From Willaertia magna (Eukaryota; Heterolobosea; Eutetramitea; Acrasida; Naegleriidae), in assembly GCA_902984215.1 (NCBI GenBank), contig CADWAF010005728.1, positions 1-21,551 of the forward strand: DNA of 21,551 nt, read 5' to 3'. The position numbers were made by a program, and so were the translations under genes. Shown here piece after piece: positions 1 through 8,533 of the stretch; the first letter of the stretch is position 1; the number at the start of each line of letters is the position of its first letter. The notes beneath the pieces are model-generated. The model saw nothing but the letters and a program-made list of their open reading frames with translations, was not told where the DNA came from and searched no databases.

Positions 1-435
1 TTGTTGTCTTATTGAATTGTTAATTGTTGATGTTTGTTCGGATCCTCCTTTTCTGTAAACTTGATCTACATAAACCTTCTTAATAAAATCTTTAATAGCT
101 TGCTTGTAATCTTTATCAGATTTACATTTATTAGGATTAGGTTTAATAATATCAGTTCTTCCATTGTACCAAGTATTAAAACCTTTTGTATTTCCACCAC
201 CATTTTGTAAGGATTCAACTTCTTCTTTTGTAAACACTGATAAACCAATTTGTTTTACTCCTTTATGTGCATATGTTCTATGGGCATCAGCACAATCTTC
301 ACAAACAAAAGTACCAAATTGCAATACTACAAAGGATGTCTTCTTTCCACCTTCACAATCTAGACAAGACATATTGTCTTTTTGCACTGACATCGTTCTT
401 ACTGCTTCTCTTAATTTCTCTTCTATTATTTTCAT
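1..435 (-). CDS. ArfGAP zinc-finger protein, partial (C-terminus beyond window)
   Basis: The reading frame is open from the ATG at 435-433 to the window edge (145 codons, no stop), so only the N-terminal part is seen. Residues 24-53 carry an ArfGAP zinc finger: CLDC (24-27), 17 residues, then CEDC (45-48), followed four residues later by Arg53, the position of the catalytic arginine finger. FGTFVCEDCADAHR and the following VKQIGLSVFTKEEV stretch read like the AGFG/SMAP part of the family. The tryptophan usual after the first CxxC is Phe35. The family stimulates GTP hydrolysis on Arf GTPases at membranes during vesicle coat cycling. The start follows a run of nine A; Met15 is a weaker alternative. 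It is divergent from the TOG gene. The paralogue cannot be fixed without the C-terminal half. Confidence 0.85.
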   Translation of the reverse strand, partial: MKIIEEKLREAVRTMSVQKDNMSCLDCEGGKKTSFVVLQFGTFVCEDCADAHRTYAHKGVKQIGLSVFTKEEVESLQNGGGNTKGFNTWYNGRTDIIKPNPNKCKSDKDYKQAIKDFIKKVYVDQVYRKGGSEQTSTINNSIRQQ

Positions 436-732
436 TTTTTTTTGAATTGATTGTATTCCTTATTCCTTGTTGATGGGAGTTTTTATTGTTGTCCTTTTGT
501 TGTTTGAATGGCAAGTTTTTTGTTTGAAACTTTTACTTTTTGTTGTGTTTTTGTTCTAATGGGTTGGATTGGTGACGCTTTTATTTTGTAAAACAGTCAA
601 TCTTGCAGTGAAAAGTCAAATTCCTTTAAAAAAAATTGTTTCCTAGTCCGTAAACTTCCTCCCATATCAAACACCGAAATGATCATCTTATTAACAAAAG
701 ATAAAATTTTATACTTTTTATTAATGTAGTTT

Positions 733-761
733 ACTAGTACACTGTATTCATGGTGTATAGT
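733..761. repeat. Inverted repeat in divergent promoter
   Basis: The left arm ACTAGTACAC (733-742) pairs with GTGTATAGT (753-761) if one G is bulged, giving nine pairs around a 10-base loop. It lies about 40 bases before the TOG start, between two divergent genes, which suits a binding site for a dimeric regulator. That role is inference; short dyads are common in AT-rich DNA. Confidence 0.4.
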
Positions 762-786
762 TAATTCTTGGATCCTAAAGATGAAG

Positions 787-795
787 TTTGGCGCC
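787..795 (+). promoter_or_regulatory. E2F-like site before TOG start
   Basis: The sequence TTTGGCGCC matches the E2F/DP consensus TTTSGCGC and ends five bases before the ATG at 800. CG-containing words are rare in this DNA. A related word, TTTGGCGGG, lies on the gene strand before the Rab23 start. XMAP215-type genes act in mitosis, so S-phase control would make sense, but that is inference. Confidence 0.35.
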
Positions 796-799
796 ATAA

Positions 800-3700
800 A
801 TGACCAGTTTATTACCAAAAAAAATGCAAAGTCCAAAAAGAACGGAGGAAATGGAAGAGCAAGTAGGGCCTTCAAGCCATGATTTATTTCAGAAAATGTT
901 AGAGGAAGAATTGAGAAAAGAAGAAGAAAGACTGGCAAAGAAAAAGAATGGTGATGATATAAAAACTAATACAAAACAAAATAAGATTTTACATTTTGAT
1001 GATTTACCCTTAAAGAAAGTACCCAAATCCCCTTTGATATTTTCTCCTAATAATAAGGAAATCAAATTGAGGGACGAGAATACCGAAATAGTTAATACTC
1101 ATGAACAATTTAATATGGATGAACCTATTATGAAAGTAGATAAGATAGTAGATGATAATACAAACAATGCAATAATAGATAAGGAAGAACATAGTTCAGA
1201 AGATCTACTAAATCGTTCTACAGAAATATTTTCTGTAGGGGATAATCAAAAACCTCTCTCTAATATTAACGAAGAAAATGAAATTAAATCTCAATTGTCA
1301 TCTACTTTGCTATTTCAACAAATGCTAGATAAGGAACTACAAAATGATAATTCCTCCTCGAAACAGAATGATGACAAACCAGCTTGGAAAAAAAAAGTTG
1401 ATTATCTAGAAGAAATAATTGACAAATTCAAGGTTTGTGAGACGACAGACACAATATTTAACGAGAATGGTACGTAACTCATGTTATTGGTGTTATACTT
1501 ATACTTTGTTAGAAAAAACAATAGAAGAAGCCATTAAAGATAAAAACTCTAGTGTTCTTGAGAAAGGGTTAGACGCCTTAAGTTTGTATGTTGACAGGTA
1601 CATAAATTCCCAAAAGTTAGTTGAAAAGTTTGTGCCTCTCTTAATTGAGAAGGGATTTACCGCAGCTAAAGCCTCTATTCAACAAAAGTCTTGTGATATT
1701 ATTTTGCTTTATATTGAAGTCTCTAATCCGTTGACTGTTATTAATATTTTACAATCAAATTTTACAAAAAAAAATTTAAAGGTAAAACAATTAAGCGTAT
1801 CTGTTTGCAGGGCAGCTATACGTGAATTTGGAATACCCGCTATCCCCATTAAACCAATAATCCAGGTACTTTCCACAATTTTGGAAGATAACGGCACAAA
1901 ACAAGAAGCTCACAAATTGACTATAGAGATTTTTGGGTGGTTGGGTGTTGAAAATGTAGAACCATTTTTGAAGGATGTAAAAACTACCAAAGTGAAAAGT
2001 TTAAAGGAGGAATTTGAATTAATTAAGTCAACACCAACGCCTACAAGATTTTTGAGGGGTGTTAGTGTTGCCTACAATGATGTACAAACTAAGAGTACAC
2101 AAAAACCCATAGAAGATATAGTGAACGATCTAAAAGAGGAGGTTGATATTAATGAAAAATTAAAGAAGGATTGGTATGAGGAAATTGAAAATACAAAATG
2201 GTCAGAAAGGAAAAAAGCTGTAAATGATTTAGTTTTGTTACTACAATCATTCAAGCTTAAAAAAGGTGTAAATTATTCAGATATTTTTTCAGTAATTACT
2301 GCTATTATCCAGAGAGAAAAGAATGTTGCTGTTGTAAAAGAGGCCATAGATTGTGTGACATTGTTTTCCAGACAGTTGAAAACTGAGTTTACAATCCAAT
2401 CTAGAATATTATATGAAAAATTGCTTTTAAAACTTAAGGAGAAAAAACTTATGGATTCTACAATAGAATGTTTGATAGCAATAGACGGAAATTCACTCCC
2501 ATTCACAGATATGCTCGATTACATATTTTCATTAATGGGGAAATCACCTTCTGATAAAATTCAGTTGCTGAAGCTATTGGAGGAATTTCTTAAAACAAAA
2601 ACTAAAAGGGATATAGATAAATCTATTAAGGTGATGACCAACACATTTATTTCTCTTTGTGACGATGCCAGTTCTGATGTTAGGGAAATATGTTGTAAAT
2701 TAATTGCTAGACTGTTGTGGCTAGTAGGTGACAATGAGATAGCGCCATTAATTGTAAAGTTAGATCCTATATTCAAAGAAAAAATTATTCAAGCAGTTGA
2801 TTTATTCGGAACGTCACCTCTTAATAAGGATGTAACTGGAAGGATTTCTCAATCTTTTGAACAAAAGAAACCAAATACAACAGTAGTTGCAAAACCTTCA
2901 ACCCAGATCCCAAAGAAAGTAGAAGTGAAACCAGCAAATCCAAAACGTCCAAAATCCTCTTTAAAGACAACTGTTAGCTCCAATAACAACAATAATATTA
3001 AATCTTCTACAATATTATCTTCTTCAGAGGTATTGGATAAGGCTGAATTATTATTTTCTAAACCAGTGTTGGACAAGTTGACTAAAACTGGTTGGAATGA
3101 CAGAGTGGAGGCCTTAACAAATATAGAAGAAAATATTTTGTGTATGGAAGATACAACAATAGTGGAAAATATTGAAATTATTCTCGGACTTTTCCAGTAC
3201 AAGCCTGGTGTTAAGGAATCCAATTCAAAAGTTTTAGAGAAAACATTCGAAATTATTAATGTTGTAATTTCTAAAACAGAGAAATTATCTGAAAATACAG
3301 CCAATACGCTAATTTCGTGGATGCTAGAAAAAATTAGCACTTCCAAGGTTGACGTTATTGCAAAGAAATGCCTCACCTCAATTTGTGAGTGTGTTAACCC
3401 TGAATATGTTTTTAAGAAGATTGCTGAGTTATTGAATGAAAAAGCCCCTAAAACTGTTGCCATCATTTTGGACTGGTTGAGCGAAACAATTACTCAATTC
3501 AGTATTGCATATTTCAATAGTGAGGAACTTATTGAATTTGCAAAGAAATACCTTAGTAGTAACAATCCTATAATTAAAAAGAGTTGTATTAAGCTACTAT
3601 GCTCTATGAAGTCCTTCATGGGTAATGGTCTATTAGGATTTTTAGGGGACGCTAAACCAGCTCTATTGAGTTCAGTTAAACAAGAGTTTGATAAAATTGA

Positions 3701-6170
3701 GGGTCCTCCACCTGAACCAACTAGAAAAATTAAAGGAAAAGAACAAATAGTAATATCTGCCGAGTCTTTTAGTGAATCTCTTCCAAGGATTGACATTAAC
3801 CCTAAACTAGTACCCAAGATTTATCAAAATTTGGAAGATAAGGAATGGACTATCAGACACGAGGCAATTTTGACGATCGAAAAGATAATTATCGAAGCAC
3901 AAAAACGAATTTCTCCTAATATTTTAGAGCTTTTGCAAGCTTTGAAGCAAAGGCTAGATGATCAAAATATTAAGGTTTTAACAACCACATTGGGATTATT
4001 TTCTTTGATATCTGAGGCGATAGGTACAGCCTTTGAAAAGCATTCTAAAATAGTTGCTCCTTATGTAGTAGCAAAGCTTTTACATAATAACAAGGCAGTA
4101 AGGAGCGCCGCCATGGAAACATTAGAGAAATGGACAGATGTCATTCCAGCAGAAACACTTATTAAATATTTCCCAAAAGCAATTTCAAGTGAAAAAGGTA
4201 ATCCAGAAGGTAAAAAAGATGCTTTAGAATTTATCAATAATCATCTATCTAAGATGAAAAACAAGTCCATTGAAATATTTTCTCCCTTAGTTCCAATTCT
4301 TATTTCGACATTACAAGGAGGGGTTGCAACAAGACCAGACACAAGAAGACTTGCTGAATCAATTCTATCTGAAGTTTTATCAAACGGCGGGTATGATGAT
4401 GTTTACAAAAAGGTTAGAGAACTGAAACCAGCATTTCAAAAAGGTTTAATACCGTTACTTCAAAAGTTTGCTCCAAATGACGAGTATTTATCTTCCTTAC
4501 TTTCTGTCACCTCATCTCTTAACATTACCCAAACGTCAGTAAAGATGGAGAAAAAAACCTTAAGGGATGTAAGTAAATCGTTAATTGACCCAAACAACAT
4601 GTCAGATACTGACGAAGAAAGAACAATGAAATCTCCCAAAATCATTAGAAAACGTATTGTTGGACCTAAAACTCTAACATTACTGAATGCCTCCAAACAA
4701 ATTAATGTACAAAAAGTACCTCCCTTATTCACTAAAACCCCATCCATTCCATCCATGCCAATAATAGATGAATACAAATTGGATTTAGATAAGATAGAGA
4801 TTGAAACAAGATCAGAAACACCTGAGGTCGAAGAGATTAAAGATTTTTACTATAACAACACAACAGATCTTGCTGGAAAAACCACTCCAAGGATGCCTGA
4901 AAGATCACCCATTAATAATGAAAATTCTAGCCGATCCTCCATCCCTGAGCTTATTAAATCTATAAATATAGAGAGTTACGATAATCGTGATACTACTGAA
5001 AATGCAATTACTTCCCTAAAAACACTTGTTGGAATGTTCAAAGATGTAAATTATAAGGTTGCTATGGTTTCACACTTAAAGGATTTGGTAGAGGTTCTTT
5101 CCTTAAATGTGTGTAGATCGTTTGAACAGGCTTCAATTGGTACAACTACAACAAGAATATGTAAATATTTATTATCAACCCTTATGTCACTTTTCAGCAA
5201 CAAACAAATGGCATCTTTTGTGCCTCAGGAAACTTTACAAAGACTAGTAGATCAATTATTAAGAAGGTTACTAGATGAAAGACTGCCCTTATTAGATTAC
5301 GGTCAAGAATTATTGCGTGGTCTGAATTCTCTGATGCTAAAAATTTTGGAAAATTCGAATAGAACTTTTTCATATACTTCCTTAATTCATTTACTTGAAC
5401 ATTCTTATTCAGATACATCGTTAAAGAAATACACTGAGCTAGTTGTAAAATGTTTAATTAAGCTAACGAAAGCTCTAGTAGTAACGGTGGACCGTGTGGA
5501 TGTAGATATTCTTTTAATGGATCTCCATGTTTTCTTGACACAAAACCCACCAACCTTTTTCAAAGACAAAGACGATTTACCTTTACGAACAGTGAAAACA
5601 ATTTTAAATGAACTTGTAAAGGTGAAGGGAGAAACGATAAGGTCTTGCCTCAACTTAATACCAACCCACAAAAATCCTTTAATTGTATCTTATATTGAAC
5701 TAATGCTAAACTCAACTAATCAAAACAAACACCAAATTTTACAACTAGAAAAAGCAACAAAGACAACACAAGATGAATTAGCTGAAATATTTGGGTTGAT
5801 AAGTAACAAAGATACAACTCACAAAGGCTTGTTTAAACTGTATGAATTCAAAAAACAATACCCCAGTGTTGGAGTACAAAAACATTTGTCAAAGTGTAGT
5901 GAGCCTTTCCAACAATATATCCACAGACAGTTGGCAAAAATTTCACAACATGACATTGCAAAACAAGGATCTAATTCACCTAAATTAGGATCTAATTCGT
6001 TAAGGAAACAAGGAGTAGTTACCTCAGTCGACGATATTCGCAGGCAGCTCAAACTCCATCAACAAGAAGCTAAACAAAAAAACCTATATCCTAAATCATT
6101 ATCTGTTCAAGACCTTAAAAAAAGACTTCAAAATATTGAGGAACAACAAATTGATGAGATTTCAAAGTAG
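800..6170 (+). CDS. XMAP215/ch-TOG family microtubule polymerase (multi-TOG protein)
   Basis: Two exons, 800-1469 and 1513-6170, give 1,775 residues. The 43-base intron (1470-1512) splits a Glu codon inside TOG1: exon 1 supplies the first HEAT helix with the hallmark tryptophan (W196) and exon 2 the rest. Four TOG arrays begin with tryptophans at about 196, 453, 751 and 1002, joined by Lys/Ser/Pro-rich linkers. A fifth, family-typical helical domain spans about 1365-1680. TOG arrays bind curved tubulin dimers, and proteins of this family speed plus-end growth and organise spindles and centrosomes. The tail ends in two related motifs, SVDDIRRQL (1728-1736) and SVQDLKKRL (1754-1762). Unusually, about 190 charged, disordered residues precede TOG1, whereas the family normally starts close to TOG1. 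Met9 (824) has the better A-rich start context. The stop is TAG. Confidence 0.93.
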
Positions 6171-6202
6171 TTCAATATTTACTAAAATACACTTAAATAG
6201 TT

Positions 6203-6224
6203 TGTTGTCAAATTATTGACAACA
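6203..6224. repeat. Perfect 9-bp inverted repeat at convergent gene junction
   Basis: TGTTGTCAA (6203-6211) and TTGACAACA (6216-6224) are exact inverse complements around the loop ATTA. It lies within the 42 bases between the TOG stop and the Rab23 stop and overlaps the last Rab23 codons. On the plus strand it is followed by a T-rich tract (6225-6241), which for the TOG transcript looks like a hairpin plus U-run. A 3'-end processing role is inference. Confidence 0.55.
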
Positions 6225-6968
6225 TTTCTTTTTCTTTTTTTCTGTCTCTTTATTTTCACTTAAATTTACTTTAGAAGGTTGTTCAATCACTTGTTGTGGT
6301 TGATGTTGATTTTCTTCTTCAATCCTTTCTAATTTAGAATAATAATCTATAGCTAGCGTTTTAAAAACTAATAACAATAAATTACTATTCCTTTAAAATT
6401 ATACTTACTCTCAGTCACATTTAAATTCTCTTTTACACTAGATCTAAAAAATTTAATTCCTAATTCCTTAGCTAAATTCTCAGCCTCTTGACTAAATAAT
6501 TTAAATAATTACTATGAATAAATTAATACATACGGTGTTATTACTGCTTGATCTAATAAATCAATCTTATTCTGTATTAAAACTTTACATAAATTTGGAT
6601 CATCACACTGTGTTTCTACTTTTTCATTCCAATCTTTTATCATATCAAAACTCTTTCTATCAATTGAAGAAAAAACTAATATTGCTCCTTTAGCTCCTCT
6701 ATAATATTGTCTAGTCATATCCGCAAATTCTTCTTGTCCAGCTATTTAAATTATTTAACAATTATATCATTAAAAATTGAATAAACGTACCAGTATCCCA
6801 TAACATGAAGGTTACCGCTTCATTTATTGGTTCCGTTATATATTGTTGTTTTTCTTTAAAGGCTACTCCTATTGTTTGTCTATAATCTGGATCATACTTT
6901 GAATCTACAAATCTTCTAACTAAACTAGTTTTACCAACTTGTCCATTTCCTACAATAATTATCTTCAT
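6213..6968 (-). CDS. Rab23-type small GTPase
   Basis: Four exons (6968-6791, 6741-6534, 6491-6409, 6352-6213) give 202 residues; introns are 49, 42 and 56 bases, all GT-AG. G-box motifs are complete: P-loop GNGQVGKT (7-14), switch I threonine in QTIGV, WDTAGQEE (57-64), NKID (117-120) and SSVKEN (146-151). The phrases LMLWDTAGQEEF-like, VLIQNKIDLLD and SVKENLNV are close to Rab23 rather than Rab5/7/11. The tail is a lysine run ending in CCQ, a dicysteine geranylgeranyl acceptor. Rab23 is a membrane GTPase tied in animals to cilia and Hedgehog signalling, and its wider distribution follows ciliated lineages. It is convergent with the TOG gene. Confidence is high for a Rab GTPase and good for Rab23. 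Confidence 0.88.
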
Positions 6969-7018
6969 ATGTTCTATTATTATTTAATAATTCATCAAAG
7001 AGAAAAGAGCCTTAGAAA

Positions 7019-7027
7019 CCCGCCAAA
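7019..7027 (-). promoter_or_regulatory. E2F-like site upstream of Rab23
   Basis: On the gene strand this reads TTTGGCGGG, a standard E2F/DP core, 51-59 bases before the Rab23 ATG. It is the only GC-rich word in this 224-base gap (6969-7192). Function is inferred from the consensus and position only. Confidence 0.35.
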
Positions 7028-7101
7028 AAAATATAAAAAGAAAATACCTACTCTCTAGTTCATCCATTTTTTATTTTTTTATTTTTCAATTTCATCTAAA
7101 A

Positions 7102-7113
7102 TACCAATTGGTA
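7102..7113. repeat. Perfect 12-bp palindrome containing CCAAT on both strands
   Basis: TACCAATTGGTA is an exact palindrome about 135-145 bases before the Rab23 start and 80 bases past the LINS1 stop. It contains a CCAAT box in both directions, the core bound by NF-Y-type factors. It could equally be chance in AT-rich DNA. Confidence 0.35.
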
Positions 7114-7191
7114 GCATTAGATAGACATGAACATAGAAGGCAATGTGTTTAAATGACTTGTATGTTTAAAGAAAATCTTGTCAAAATGGTA

Positions 7192-7197
7192 TTTATT
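7192..7197 (-). terminator. AATAAA hexamer overlapping LINS1 stop codon
   Basis: The TAA stop of the LINS1 gene (7195-7193) is the middle of an AATAAA on the gene strand. A poly(A) signal here would place cleavage shortly after the stop. This is inference from the canonical hexamer; such words are frequent in DNA this AT-rich. Confidence 0.4.
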
Positions 7198-8509
7198 TTA
7201 AACTAACTATCGCTTGTTGCAATCTTTGAAGTAAAATGTTTGGTGGATATGGGAATAAATGTTTGTTATTTAAATTTGTTATTTCTTTGTGTAAATCTTG
7301 TAAAATTAATTTTATTGTAAAACATTGTTCATTTAAATTATTGTCAACTTTTTCTATTATCAACCATTTACAAAATTGTATAAAATAAATTAAAATATTT
7401 TCACAAGTTTCTTTTGAAATAAATAAGTCAATTAAAATACTTTTATCAAATCCAATGGATTTTAAAAAATAATAAAAACATTTTGTTGGATTAAATTCTT
7501 TTAAAATAAATTGTATAAATTTATTATCAATATTATTTGATTGTTGACATGAAGTATATAAATTAAATATATTTAAACATGTAGAAATTAAAGAAATGTC
7601 ATGTGAACCAATAATTGCAAATAATTCATTTAAATAATTATCATTCCATTCTTTTATATAATTTTCTAATTCGTCTAAATAAATATTTTCTTTAACTTGT
7701 TTGTTTAATAAATGTGAAATGAATAAAATATATTCTCTTTGGATGACAGATGTCATTTCATTTGAAATAAATAAAATTCTATTTCTATCAATATTTTTAA
7801 TTGAAAATAAACAAAGTTTGTAAGTGTTTACAATTTCATAGATTGATACAATTGTTTGTTTTAATTTAGTTTGTAAAATATATTTAATTAAAATTGAAAA
7901 ACACTTTTTTGTGACGACATCCAATGATTCTTTTCTTTTCAATAAAATAAATTGAATTAATTTAAATACATTTTCATTACCATTATTTATTTTTAAATAA
8001 TTATAAAATAAATTACCTATCGAAAATAAAATTGTAAATGTAAAATCTTTGTCATTCCAATTACAATAATTATTTATTACCAAATGTGAAATTTCATTTA
8101 TCAAAATATTGAAATTTTCATCTAAAGAAATATTATTTTTACGAATAAATTTTAAAAATTGATTTACAATATCTAAACATTCAATATAGTATATCTTTTT
8201 ATTTTCTTTTAAACAATTTATTAATTGTAATAAATAAGAATGAAATATATTTGGTGTTGTCATAAATATTTTTAATAAACACTTTTTACAAAGTAAACAA
8301 ATTAATGGATTATTATTCCTGTAAAATAAAATATCAATTAATAATTGTTCTTTATCATCCATCTCTTTTTCAATTACAAAATAATTCTTTACAATATTAT
8401 ATTCTTCAATTGTTAAATCCTTTAATAACCATTTATTTAAAATCATTACAATTGTTAATAAGTAACTTTCATCTTCTAAAATCTTTCGTTTCTTTTCCGA
8501 TGGTTCCAT
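7193..8509 (-). CDS. Lines homologue (LINS1 family)
   Basis: This single exon encodes 438 residues of predicted helical, Leu/Ile/Asn-rich sequence. Two stretches match what I recall of the Lines family. Around 348-385, a GFD..IL.DLFIS.ETC motif followed by a helical segment fits the N-terminal Lines domain. At 412-438, KHLFPYPPNILLQRL matches the short C-terminal Lines domain (human LINS1 has a KNLFPYNP.ALL.LL ending). Lines was named for a Drosophila segment-polarity gene acting in Wnt-dependent patterning; human LINS1 is linked to cognitive disability; the biochemical role is unknown. A basic patch KKRK (6-9) could be a nuclear signal. The protein is shorter than the human one (about 750 residues), mostly by lacking the low-complexity region before the C-terminal domain. 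The ATG lies 24 bases past the SDR stop. Third codon positions are almost all A or T. Confidence 0.72.
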   Translation of the reverse strand: MEPSEKKRKILEDESYLLTIVMILNKWLLKDLTIEEYNIVKNYFVIEKEMDDKEQLLIDILFYRNNNPLICLLCKKCLLKIFMTTPNIFHSYLLQLINCLKENKKIYYIECLDIVNQFLKFIRKNNISLDENFNILINEISHLVINNYCNWNDKDFTFTILFSIGNLFYNYLKINNGNENVFKLIQFILLKRKESLDVVTKKCFSILIKYILQTKLKQTIVSIYEIVNTYKLCLFSIKNIDRNRILFISNEMTSVIQREYILFISHLLNKQVKENIYLDELENYIKEWNDNYLNELFAIIGSHDISLISTCLNIFNLYTSCQQSNNIDNKFIQFILKEFNPTKCFYYFLKSIGFDKSILIDLFISKETCENILIYFIQFCKWLIIEKVDNNLNEQCFTIKLILQDLHKEITNLNNKHLFPYPPNILLQRLQQAIVSLK

Positions 8510-8519
8510 TTTTTAACAA

Positions 8520-8525
8520 TTTATT
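8520..8525 (-). terminator. AATAAA hexamer after SDR gene
   Basis: On the gene strand, AATAAA begins eight bases after the SDR stop, inside the 24-base gap before the LINS1 ATG. If used, cleavage would fall around or within the LINS1 start region, so the two transcripts would abut or overlap. Confidence 0.35.
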
Positions 8526-8533
8526 TAACAAAA

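Larger units (their letters stand above)
436..799. promoter_or_regulatory. Divergent intergenic region between ArfGAP and TOG genes
   Basis: This 364-base stretch separates two genes transcribed away from each other and must hold both promoters. It is AT-rich with T-runs near the ArfGAP start. Two discrete signals stand out: an imperfect dyad at 733-761 and an E2F-like site at 787-795, each listed separately. I see no RNA gene and no convincing extra coding region; the open frame on the minus strand at 597-938 is antisense to TOG exon 1. Confidence 0.6.

Noticed and set aside
597..938. 113-codon minus-strand frame across the ArfGAP-TOG gap
   Set aside because: Its N-terminal half is antisense to TOG exon 1 and its hydrophobic look comes from complementing Lys/Glu codons.
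2849..3466. 205-codon open frame on the minus strand inside the TOG gene
   Set aside because: It is antisense to a well-supported coding exon, has no recognisable domain and has the composition expected of a complement of AT-rich coding DNA.
5967..5999. Direct repeat of GGATCTAATTC
   Set aside because: It encodes a duplicated GSNS in a disordered tail of the TOG protein and needs no other explanation.
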